Source of the DNA: Lachnospiraceae bacterium
GTDB lineage: Bacteria; Bacillota; Clostridia; Lachnospirales; Lachnospiraceae
Reading direction: 5' to 3'
Length of the DNA: 64,000 bases
Assembly (NCBI GenBank): GCA_016293925.1
Contig: JAEDCX010000002.1
Location: 38,019 to 102,018, forward strand
This document shows, one piece after another, positions 52,581 to 60,764 of the stretch. Position numbers and translations under genes: made by a program. Numbering within the stretch: the first letter of the stretch is position 1; the number at the start of each line of letters is the position of its first letter. The notes below the pieces were generated by a model. It saw only the letters and a program-made list of their open reading frames with translations, had not been told where the DNA came from and did not search any database.

Positions 52581-53924
52581 TCATACCCTCTCCATACGGC
52601 AACGCAGAATATCTGCATGGAAGGCCGGCACCTCCAGTTCTCCGGTCAGGGAAACCGATTCTCCCGATATCACGGAATCTGCCATCGGTGGCCGCTCCGT
52701 CACTTCCATATTCCCAAGCAGATTCGCCCTGATTGTAATCGGTTTCTCCTCCATATTGATTACGGTCAACACTCTCTCTCGATCAAACCATCTCTCAAAT
52801 ACACAGGATTGGTTGCTCAGATAAATAGAACGGAACGAACCGTAATTCAGAGCCATACTGTTTCTCTTATAGGAAGCAAGCAAACCGATCCATTCGGTCA
52901 ATTCATTCTCCAACGGTTGTGTAAAGCACGGCCGAAGTGCCGGATCTCCCGCTGTTTTCTCACCCTCTGCTCCCCATTCACTGCCATAATACACGCACGG
53001 AATACCCGGCATGGTGAACAGAATCGTGTAAATCAGTTTCACATACTCCGGACGATTCAGTATAGAAGCAACCCTCGTCACATCATGATTGTCCACAAAA
53101 TTCAACAGATGCTTCCCCTGATAGAGTGTCCATGGTTCCGGTCCGAACTGTCGCATCAGCGAATGAACGATCTCAAACAGATTCCTGCTGTTGAAACTTG
53201 AGTATAAACCTTTATAACACTCGTAATTCGTAACCGAATGCAACATTCCATCCCGCATAATCTCATTATAATCCCCATGCAGCATCTCTCCCACAAGAAA
53301 GAAATCCTGTTTCCTGGAATCCGTATACGCCCGTAAGCGTCGGATGAAATCCCGATCCAGACAGTATGCAACATCCAGACGCAAACCGTCAATATCAAAC
53401 TGATCAATCCATTGACCGACACTGTCAAGGAGATATCCGATCACCTCTTCATTGCGAAGATTCAGTTTTACCAGATCGTAATTTCCCTCCCAGCCTTCGT
53501 ACCAGAACCCATCATGGTAGGCAGAGTCTCCCTGAAAGTTCAGATAGAACCAACTACAGTATTTGGAATTTTCCCGATGCTCCTGTACATCGCGAAAGCC
53601 GAAAAAACCCCGACCCGCATGATTGAACACACCATCCAGTACAATGCGGATTCCATTTTCATGAAGTACCCTGCACAATTTTGCAAAGTCATCGTTGCTT
53701 CCGAGCCTGCTATCTATTCTACGATAATCTCTCGTATTATAGCCGTGTGTATCCGACTCGAAAACCGGCGAGAAATAGATTGCATTGATTCCCAGTTGTT
53801 TCATATGCGGAATCCAGTCATATACCTTCTCAATCCGATGGGTCAATATGCCATCATTTTCAAACGGCGCTCCGCAGAACCCCAATGGATAAATCTGATA
53901 AAAAACACTTTCTTCCGCCCACAT
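52581..53924 (-). CDS. GH13 alpha-amylase-family glycoside hydrolase
   Basis: A 447-residue cytoplasmic enzyme with the GH13 regions: DGVFNHAG, the nucleophile Asp in GLRLDVAYC, the acid Glu in FLVGEMLHG and the third Asp in LNFVDNHDVTR. No signal peptide is seen, so it likely degrades maltodextrins or cyclodextrins inside the cell (neopullulanase or maltogenic type). AGGAGG precedes the ATG. The AT-rich gap upstream carries its promoter. Confidence 0.93.
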   Translation of the reverse strand: MWAEESVFYQIYPLGFCGAPFENDGILTHRIEKVYDWIPHMKQLGINAIYFSPVFESDTHGYNTRDYRRIDSRLGSNDDFAKLCRVLHENGIRIVLDGVFNHAGRGFFGFRDVQEHRENSKYCSWFYLNFQGDSAYHDGFWYEGWEGNYDLVKLNLRNEEVIGYLLDSVGQWIDQFDIDGLRLDVAYCLDRDFIRRLRAYTDSRKQDFFLVGEMLHGDYNEIMRDGMLHSVTNYECYKGLYSSFNSRNLFEIVHSLMRQFGPEPWTLYQGKHLLNFVDNHDVTRVASILNRPEYVKLIYTILFTMPGIPCVYYGSEWGAEGEKTAGDPALRPCFTQPLENELTEWIGLLASYKRNSMALNYGSFRSIYLSNQSCVFERWFDRERVLTVINMEEKPITIRANLLGNMEVTERPPMADSVISGESVSLTGELEVPAFHADILRCRMERV

Positions 53925-53944
53925 GTCTTATTTCCTCCTAAAAG

Positions 53945-54443
53945 TTATCCACATTTTCTGAATTAGCCTGTGAATAATCGCAATTGTATGACAATTTTAA
54001 TATTTACCTGCAATTTATAATTCTAGCATATGATGTATGAAGTGTAAATAGTGACACAATATCTTGTAAAGTAATTCAGTCAATTGTTAACATAATAGAT
54101 CGTTTTGTTCAATATAGTTTTATATGTTTCAAATCGCGTCACTCATGCGCATATTCTGATTCAAAGTACATTTTACTGTACTATAATCGTGGTAATCCCC
54201 ATTTTCCACATAGTTATCCACATAAAATGACATGGATGATATTGTAAACCAAATGTCGTTTTCTCTGGAATATGTGATGACACATCTGTCATCTATTGTC
54301 GAAAAAGTGTGAATATTAGCCTATTTTCGGTCTTTTCATCTACTTAACCATAATACGCGTTTATATTTTTATTCTGTCTGATGCTTTTTTCTTAAAAATC
54401 ATGTATCATAAATATGTCCCTTTTCTAAAAGAATTGTGGATAA
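53945..54443. promoter_or_regulatory. AT-rich gap with DnaA-box cluster
   Basis: This 534-base gene-free gap (53925-54458) holds three perfect DnaA boxes: TTATCCACA at 53945-53953 and 54214-54222, and the reverse TGTGGATAA at 54435-54443. Near matches are at 53969-53977 and 54202-54210. A palindrome GATGACA-CATC-TGTCATC is at 54276-54293. The last box lies in the endonuclease IV leader. No dnaA or dnaN adjoins, and gene direction does not switch here, so a chromosomal origin is unlikely; DnaA titration or control of flanking genes is possible. Confidence 0.55.
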
Positions 54444-54458
54444 GTCGGAGGGAACAAT

Positions 54459-55319
54459 ATGATAAAAATCGGATCACATGTCGGGATGAATATGCCGAAC
54501 CTGTTTCTGGGATCGGTTCAGGAGGCGGTTTCATATGGTGCAAACACTTTGATGGTATATACCGGTGCACCGCAAAATACACGAAGAACCCCGCTTGAAA
54601 AGTTAAGAATTGAAGAAGCGCAAACGTGTATGCAAAACCATCAGATCGATTCCTTTGTTGTCCATGCCCCCTATCTGATTAACCTGGCCAATTCCGTCAA
54701 ACCCGAAATCTTCCGACTTGGAGTAGAGTTTCTGATCAGCGAGCTTCAACGGACTGTTGCCATGGGGAGTCACACGCTGATACTGCATCCCGGTTCCCAC
54801 GTTGGTGCCGGATCAGATACCGGAATAAACAAACTGACGGAGGGACTCAATGAGGTTCTGAGTGCCAGTGTGGATTGTAACATTGCGTTGGAAACAATGT
54901 CCGGAAAAGGAAGTGAAATCGGACAAACCTTCGAAGAACTTGCCCGAATCTATGATGGGGTCAAACAAAACGAGAAGTTGCGGGTGTGCTTTGATACCTG
55001 CCATATACACGATGCGGGTTACCCGATTGTCACGGATCCGGATGCTGTGTGGACACCGTTTGATCGGATACTCGGCATGGATCAGATCGCCGTTCTGCAT
55101 ATCAACGACAGTCTGAATCCCTGTGGTTCCCACAAGGACAGACACGCGAATATCGGTCATGGAATGATCGGATACGGCCCCCTGCACGAAATTGTTCACA
55201 TGAAAGCCTTCGACAATATTCCTATGATTCTGGAAACGCCCTGGATAGCTGTCGATCCAAAGGGCAAAGAGAAACAAGCCCCATATCAGAGAGAGATTGC
55301 CTGGCTGCGCGAGCCGTAA
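54459..55319 (+). CDS. nfo: Endonuclease IV (AP endonuclease)
   Basis: The 286-residue enzyme cuts DNA at abasic sites. It has the TIM-barrel metal ligands: KIGSHVGM at the N-terminus, HAPYLINLA, LILHPGSHVGAG, ALETMSGKG, CFDTCHIHDAGY, LHINDSLNPCGSHKDRHANIGHG and ILETPW, the long ones given in the family order. GGAGGG precedes the ATG. It is the only plus-strand gene in this part and may be governed by the DnaA-box region. Confidence 0.97.
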   Translation: MIKIGSHVGMNMPNLFLGSVQEAVSYGANTLMVYTGAPQNTRRTPLEKLRIEEAQTCMQNHQIDSFVVHAPYLINLANSVKPEIFRLGVEFLISELQRTVAMGSHTLILHPGSHVGAGSDTGINKLTEGLNEVLSASVDCNIALETMSGKGSEIGQTFEELARIYDGVKQNEKLRVCFDTCHIHDAGYPIVTDPDAVWTPFDRILGMDQIAVLHINDSLNPCGSHKDRHANIGHGMIGYGPLHEIVHMKAFDNIPMILETPWIAVDPKGKEKQAPYQREIAWLREP

Positions 55320-55356
55320 TTCATGACGGTTGACTGACTTCATTAGAAGTCCTCAT

Positions 55357-57756
55357 TTACAGCCATTCGTTCCAGAAACGTTCCACACGTTTTCCGATCC
55401 GATCCAGCTGTACGATCTCATAGTTCTCCCACTCCCGCGGAAACATTCTCCGGTAGGAGTATTCCTGGAATCTCTCGTCCAGAAGAGCAACGATTCCCAC
55501 ATCTTCATGGGTACGAATCACTCTTCCGGATGCCTGGAGAACTTTATTCATGCCCGGGAAACGATATGCATAGTCAAATCCGTTCTTCCCCTGCGCATGA
55601 AAATACTCTTTCAGTATCTCATTCTCATTGCATACCTGAGGCAACCCGGTTCCCACTACGATTGCCCCGATCAGTGCGTCGTGCTTCAGATCAATTCCTT
55701 CCGAAAACAATCCGCCCATTACGCAGAATCCCAGCAGGGAATTGTCCGCTTCCCGTTCGACCGGGAAATTGATCAACGCCTCCATGTCCAGTTCCGGGTT
55801 CCCCTCAAACCGCTTCAGAAAGGCCTCCCGCTTCTCCTCAGACATCCCATTCTCCTGAACCAGTAATTCAACTCCGCTGCTGCTATTCCAGAATTCTCTC
55901 TCATAAATCTGATACACCCGGTTCATAAACTGATGGGACGGGAAAAAGATCAGATAGTTCCCTGCACGTTCCCTGGTAATCCGATAGATGTACTCCGCAA
56001 TCCTGCGGTATTCCTCTTCATTTCTCCTCGTGTATTTGGAGGTGACATCTCCGGCAATGAAAAGTCCTCTTTTGGCCGGATTGAAGGTAGATTGTGCATA
56101 TACCTCATAGTCTTCAGCGGTTCCGCCCAACAATCCTTTGTAGTATTGAATCGGCAGAAACGTGGCACTGAACAGAATGGAAGATCTCCCGCGCTCCATG
56201 CAACGCTTCAAATTGGAAGAGGGATCAACATTAAACAGCCGAAGATAGAATTTACCTTCCTCATCGTACTCCGCATACGTAACATATTTGGAATCCAGCA
56301 ATTCATAGATCATATTAAAGTGAGAGATCTCAAAATAGAAATCCAGCACCTTTTCCCGGATCTCTCCATGCTCATGTTCCTCCAGATACTCTTCCATGGT
56401 TGCCGCCAACCGTAGTGTTTCCCTCGCAAATGTATCTATAAGCGGATCCATCAGCAATGAGGTACACATCCGCTTCATCGACAACAGTTCCCTGTTACAC
56501 CGTTCCAACTGCTTTTCCAATTTCCTGTTACTGTCCTTACATTCCCGTTTCAGTTCCAGAAAATCTTCCTTGCACAGAGTCGCGCTATACATACTTCTTC
56601 CCCGATCCAGCAGATTATGTGCTTCATCAATCAGGAAAAGGTAATCCCGTTTCGTGTCTTCTGCAAAAAATCGTTTCAGATACACATGCGGATCAAACAG
56701 ATAATTGTAATCGCAGATCAGGGCATCCGCAAACAGGCTTACATCCAGACTGAATTCAAAGGGGCAAACCATATGTTTCCGGGCGTATGTCTCTAATATC
56801 TCGCGAGTAAAAACCTGCTCCCCGGTAATCAGGTCATAAATCGCCTCATTGATCCGGTCGTAATGCCCTCTGGCATACGGGCAAACCTCCGGATTACATT
56901 CCACCGCTTCCTGAAAACAAATTTTCTCCTTGGCCGTCAGCGTAATACTCTTGAGCTGCAACCCCTGTGCCCTCAGTAATTGAATTGTATTCTCCGCAAC
57001 AGTTCGGGTGATTGTCTTCGCAGTCAGATAGAAAATTTTCTCTGCCAGATTCTCCCCCATTGCCTTGATCGCCGGAAAGACGGTTGATATGGTTTTCCCT
57101 ACTCCTGTGGGTGCTTCAATAAACAACTTACGTCCATGATATATCGTCTGATAGGTATATGTCACCAGTTCCTTCTGCCCCTGACGGTATGCAAAAGGAA
57201 ACTGCATCTTCTGAATGGACTCGGTACGGATTGTTCTCCACTGAAACTCCACATCCGTCCATTTCTTATATTCCAGCACCAGTGCTTCAAACCACTCCCG
57301 CAGTTCTTCCGCTGACAGTGTCTTATGGAAATAACGAATTTCTTCTGTATCCAGATTACAATAGGTTACACGAACCCCCACTGACTCCAGCTGATTCTGT
57401 TTTACATACATCGCCGCATAGCATTTCGCCTGCGCCAAATGCAGGGGATCTGCATCTGTAATCTTCTGAATCTCTCGATAGGTACCTTTTATCTCATCAA
57501 CATAATATCTGGCCGGCGGTTCCTCATAGATGCCATCGGCTCTGCCTTCCACCAGAATATCGTATTCCCCCGCCCGGATACTCTCTTTCATCGTCACTTC
57601 TGCATGGTAATTGGCACCCATCTGGCGTTGTATCTTGCGATGGATCCTGCTCCCCTGCTGCATGGCATCCGCCGGTGATGCCGTTCTCCGATTATCAATA
57701 TCTCCATTTCGAAGCAGGAATTCCACCAGATTCCTGACAGATACGGTAACATTCAT
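55357..57756 (-). CDS. XPD/DinG-type DNA helicase with PD-(D/E)XK-like N-terminus
   Basis: The 799-residue protein has an N-terminal Cas4/RecB-like region (residues 40-125: EGRADGI, VDEIKGTY, LAQAKCYA), then a superfamily 2 helicase with Walker A EAPTGVGKT, DEAH motif LIDEAHNLLD and motif VI ASGRVIRTHED. Cys residues between the motifs (ICFQEAVEC, NPEVCPYA, HMVCPF) fit the 4Fe-4S cluster of XPD helicases. Function is probably DNA repair or recombination. It is convergent with the endonuclease IV gene. Confidence 0.9.
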   Translation of the reverse strand: MNVTVSVRNLVEFLLRNGDIDNRRTASPADAMQQGSRIHRKIQRQMGANYHAEVTMKESIRAGEYDILVEGRADGIYEEPPARYYVDEIKGTYREIQKITDADPLHLAQAKCYAAMYVKQNQLESVGVRVTYCNLDTEEIRYFHKTLSAEELREWFEALVLEYKKWTDVEFQWRTIRTESIQKMQFPFAYRQGQKELVTYTYQTIYHGRKLFIEAPTGVGKTISTVFPAIKAMGENLAEKIFYLTAKTITRTVAENTIQLLRAQGLQLKSITLTAKEKICFQEAVECNPEVCPYARGHYDRINEAIYDLITGEQVFTREILETYARKHMVCPFEFSLDVSLFADALICDYNYLFDPHVYLKRFFAEDTKRDYLFLIDEAHNLLDRGRSMYSATLCKEDFLELKRECKDSNRKLEKQLERCNRELLSMKRMCTSLLMDPLIDTFARETLRLAATMEEYLEEHEHGEIREKVLDFYFEISHFNMIYELLDSKYVTYAEYDEEGKFYLRLFNVDPSSNLKRCMERGRSSILFSATFLPIQYYKGLLGGTAEDYEVYAQSTFNPAKRGLFIAGDVTSKYTRRNEEEYRRIAEYIYRITRERAGNYLIFFPSHQFMNRVYQIYEREFWNSSSGVELLVQENGMSEEKREAFLKRFEGNPELDMEALINFPVEREADNSLLGFCVMGGLFSEGIDLKHDALIGAIVVGTGLPQVCNENEILKEYFHAQGKNGFDYAYRFPGMNKVLQASGRVIRTHEDVGIVALLDERFQEYSYRRMFPREWENYEIVQLDRIGKRVERFWNEWL

Positions 57757-57875
57757 CTTCTCTCCATTCTATGAGTCTCTCAACCTGTCCTATGGAACAC
57801 ACAAATTCAGACAACCATGCACAAACCCAAACAGATATATCCCGTGCAAAACCGACATAAATCGCTTCAAAAATC

Positions 57876-57922
57876 AAAAAGACTCCCATGAAAGAATAGT
57901 ACACTATCCTATCAAGGGAGTC
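57876..57922 (-). terminator. Terminator of the HPr-like gene
   Basis: GACTCCC and GGGAGTC arms with inner pairing (GAATAGT/CACTATC region) are followed by T5 on the minus strand. Confidence 0.75.
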
Positions 57923-57967
57923 AAATTAGCCGATCCGGCATCTGCACCATAGAATCTGAAAAAAACA

Positions 57968-58204
57968 TCAGCAGGCACAGGATAAGCCACGCAGCAAATT
58001 CTCAAATTCTTCATTGTAACCGGAATATCTTACAACCAAGGGCTTCGAAAAATCCAATCCCAAAACACCAACAATGGATTTTGCATCCACAATGTACCGA
58101 TTATATGAGATATCAATATCAAAATCGCATTTCATGGCTGTACTGACAAATGTCTTCACTTCGTCAGGTCTCAGTTTGATCCGACGCTCCATTACATTCT
58201 TCAT
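57968..58204 (-). CDS. HPr-like protein without the catalytic His (Crh-like)
   Basis: A 78-residue protein with HPr length and the HPr-type second half: YNRYIVDAKSIVGVLGLDF then PLVVRYSGYNEEFENLL. The N-terminal half (RIKLRPDEVKTFVSTAM) lacks the His-x-Arg-Pro-Ala site used for phosphotransfer, while a Ser equivalent to HPr Ser46 is kept in AKSIVG. The same combination defines Crh in Bacillus, a catabolite-repression partner of CcpA. The ATG at 58204 is nine bases from GAGAGG. The role is inference. Confidence 0.75.
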   Translation of the reverse strand: MKNVMERRIKLRPDEVKTFVSTAMKCDFDIDISYNRYIVDAKSIVGVLGLDFSKPLVVRYSGYNEEFENLLRGLSCAC

Positions 58205-58263
58205 CCAAATCATCCTCTCGCAATTCAAATGCTACTTCCGTTTGTCTCACAACTCTTGAAACT

Positions 58264-58291
58264 ATGATAGCAATTTGTGTCAGAATGTAAA
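58264..58291 (-). promoter_or_regulatory. Promoter of the HPr-like gene
   Basis: TTTACA (58286-58291) and TATCAT (58264-58269) are 16 bases apart on the minus strand. Confidence 0.5.
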
Positions 58292-58424
58292 GACTATATT
58301 CCGCAAAAAACTCACCAAAAAAACAAGTCAAACCATTCCAAATCATGGTATTTTATATGACTTTTTTCTCCCTTTTGTCAATGTGCACAATTCAAGGCCA
58401 TACAAAAATACATAAAACGTCAAA

Positions 58425-59222
58425 TTATCCATTTTCGTTTTTCGTGGTTCGAAATTCCGTCATAAACGGGCGAAACCGCAACGGAAGAAGGTTTCTCTGC
58501 AGATCCGTGTTCTTTCTGTCCTCGATGGAAATCGTTGACACAAAATGCCGGAACAGGCTCTGAATGAAATCTTCCCGCTCACTCAACTGCATGTTCTTCC
58601 CCTGCTGCCCGGCATCCGGATTCTGTTCTTCCGTGGCATGAATCATGTACCAGTCCTGCTTCCTTGGATGGACAACATACAACTGACGCTTCACATCATG
58701 AATCACAAAATTCTCCAATGGAAATCGGTCCGCAAAATGCGGTGCAAGCATGGCCAGAATATGATTTTTCGGGCTAATGGACGCGTAGAGTACCCCGGAT
58801 GCCAGTTCTTCAAATCGAAGAAATCCATACAAATGATGGGTTTCACACCAGACATTTCTGGACAATTCCGATACCTTGCGTACATAATCATTCTGGAGGC
58901 AGTTCATTACACTGCATCCTTTACCGGCATATGCCATTACAACCGTGTGATATACGGCATCCCCTTTCTCCTCATCCGCACTGGCCATGGCATTGTGGAG
59001 ATCATACGCTACTTCATCCCCCAGTTTGGCGCGAATACTCCGGATTACTTTTCCTGCTGTTTCTGCATTCGGTTCCACAGTATGGTACTCTGCGAACAGC
59101 TGGAGATTCCCTGCTTCGCCAATCTGAATCCGGGTATCCTCCGGTTCCAGATGCCATTCGCAGGCTCTGTATATCCCTGTCAGAATTCCTTCCACACTAT
59201 CTTCACAGATTAATATATGCAT
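58425..59222 (-). CDS. TIGR03915-family (DUF4130) putative DNA metabolism protein
   Basis: A 265-residue protein starting MHILICEDSVEGILTGIY, with LSRNVWCETHHLYGFLRFEEL and ISPKNHILAMLAPHFADRFP in the DUF4130 region. The family is always found next to a radical SAM protein and is predicted to act in DNA repair or modification. The ATG at 59222 with AGGAGAG upstream replaces a long open extension. It follows the radical SAM gene after 16 bases. Confidence 0.9.
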   Translation of the reverse strand: MHILICEDSVEGILTGIYRACEWHLEPEDTRIQIGEAGNLQLFAEYHTVEPNAETAGKVIRSIRAKLGDEVAYDLHNAMASADEEKGDAVYHTVVMAYAGKGCSVMNCLQNDYVRKVSELSRNVWCETHHLYGFLRFEELASGVLYASISPKNHILAMLAPHFADRFPLENFVIHDVKRQLYVVHPRKQDWYMIHATEEQNPDAGQQGKNMQLSEREDFIQSLFRHFVSTISIEDRKNTDLQRNLLPLRFRPFMTEFRTTKNENG

Positions 59223-59238
59223 TGTTTCCCGTCTCTCC

Positions 59239-60567
59239 TTATATTGCGCGGAACACATCCGGCTGCTCTGCCACCATCCCTGCATCGAACAGTGAGATCT
59301 GCTGGTATGTGGATCCATCCCGGTTAAAGGGCAGCCGCTCTCCGGTTTCAAGCAAATGTCTCGCAATGTAATCCTCTTCCAGTTTGGTCGGGTACATCAT
59401 CTTCCCACTACAGGTAATGAAATACAATGCCCGCTTCAATACCACACCGATTTTCTTCAGGTGGTCAAAGGTCAAATTCCCATGTCTGCGCGCCTGAACA
59501 ATTTTGCGGGCACTTTTCACGCCGATCCCCGGCACGCGCATAATCATCTCCAGCGGTGCCCTGTTGATCTCAACCGGGAATTTCTCCAGATGCCGCAATG
59601 CCCAGTCAGCTTTCGGATCAAAATAGACATTGAAATTCGGTCGATCCTCCGAAAGTAACTCCGTCGCCCGGAATCCGTAGAACCGCATAAGAAAATCCGC
59701 CTGATACAATCTGTGCTCCCGCAGAAGGGGTGGTCCACCGGGCAGTGTGGGAAGATCCTTGTCCTGATTCACATGAATAAACGCGGAGTAGAATACTCTT
59801 TTCAAATCAAACTTCCGATAGAGATTCTCTGCCACATTCACAATCTGATAATCCGTTTCACCGGTAGCGCCGATAATCATCTGTGTAGACTGACCGGCAG
59901 GCACAAACTGAGGGGCATGGCGATACAGAACCAGCTCATTGCGATTCCGGGCAATTCCGTTCTGCACCTGCCGCATGGGCGTCAGGATATTTTTCCGGTG
60001 CTTGTTCGGTGCCAGTTTCTGCAACCCCTCCGCAGTCGGCAATTCCAGATTCACACTCATCCTGTCCACCAGCAGTCCCAGCTGCTCAATGATATCCGGG
60101 CTGGTTCCGGGAATTGTCTTCACATGAATATATCCTTCAAAATGATACACATGACGCAGTTGAAAAATAGCGGTATAGATCTGCTCCATGGTATTATCCG
60201 GACTCTTCAGAATGCCGGAACTCAAAAAAAGCCCTTCGATATAATTCCTGCGATAGAATTCAATCGTCAGTTCACAGATCTCGTCCGGCGTGAAGGAAGC
60301 CCTGGGAACATCGTTCGATCTGCGGTTGATGCAGTATTTGCAATCATAGATGCATTCATTCGTGTATAGAATCTTCAGCAGAGAGATACATCTTCCGTCC
60401 GTACTGAAACTGTGACAGATCCCTGCGGAAATAGCATTTCCCATTCCGTTCCCGGAGCCCTTTCGCTCCGACCCGCTGCTGGTACACGCCACATCATATT
60501 TTGCCGCATCCGTCAGTATCCCCAATTTGTCCATGATTGTCATTGATGTATTCTCAAGATATTCCAT
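59239..60567 (-). CDS. TIGR03916-family putative DNA modification/repair radical SAM protein
   Basis: A 442-residue enzyme with the radical SAM cluster motif NECIYDCKYC at about residue 78 (C-x3-C-x2-C), and a helix-hairpin-helix near the C-terminus (RVPGIGVKSARKIVQARR), which points to DNA binding. An FDAGMV segment lies near the end. Paired with the TIGR03915 gene, it is expected to modify or repair nucleic acid, but the chemistry is unknown. GAGGGAG precedes the ATG. Confidence 0.92.
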   Translation of the reverse strand: MEYLENTSMTIMDKLGILTDAAKYDVACTSSGSERKGSGNGMGNAISAGICHSFSTDGRCISLLKILYTNECIYDCKYCINRRSNDVPRASFTPDEICELTIEFYRRNYIEGLFLSSGILKSPDNTMEQIYTAIFQLRHVYHFEGYIHVKTIPGTSPDIIEQLGLLVDRMSVNLELPTAEGLQKLAPNKHRKNILTPMRQVQNGIARNRNELVLYRHAPQFVPAGQSTQMIIGATGETDYQIVNVAENLYRKFDLKRVFYSAFIHVNQDKDLPTLPGGPPLLREHRLYQADFLMRFYGFRATELLSEDRPNFNVYFDPKADWALRHLEKFPVEINRAPLEMIMRVPGIGVKSARKIVQARRHGNLTFDHLKKIGVVLKRALYFITCSGKMMYPTKLEEDYIARHLLETGERLPFNRDGSTYQQISLFDAGMVAEQPDVFRAI

Positions 60568-60726
60568 GATGTCTCCCTCTTGTGGTCGAACGTATGTTCT
60601 GATTTTAGGATAACATATACCTTCACGGAATGCAAGACCGAATGAAATGAATCCGGATATTTGTTTGTAACAGATGTTTATGATAACAGAAATGTATCAT
60701 CTGAGGGCAGCCGCAGAAAACAATTA

Positions 60727-60763
60727 CGGGCAAACCCGAAGAACTGCTCCCCGGGTTTGCCCG
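60727..60763 (-). terminator. Terminator after the ABC transporter genes
   Basis: Perfect 12-base arms CGGGCAAACCCG and CGGGTTTGCCCG start one base beyond the transporter stop; the minus-strand tail is TAATTGTTTTC. Confidence 0.75.
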
Positions 60764-60764
60764 C

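Noticed and set aside
53925..54458. Chromosomal origin of replication
   Set aside because: No dnaA, dnaN, rpmH or gyrase genes adjoin it, and gene direction stays mostly minus on both sides, so no replichore switch is seen.
57695..57904. A 69-codon minus-strand frame upstream of the helicase gene
   Set aside because: It overlaps the helicase start and the terminator of the HPr-like gene and has no ribosome site.
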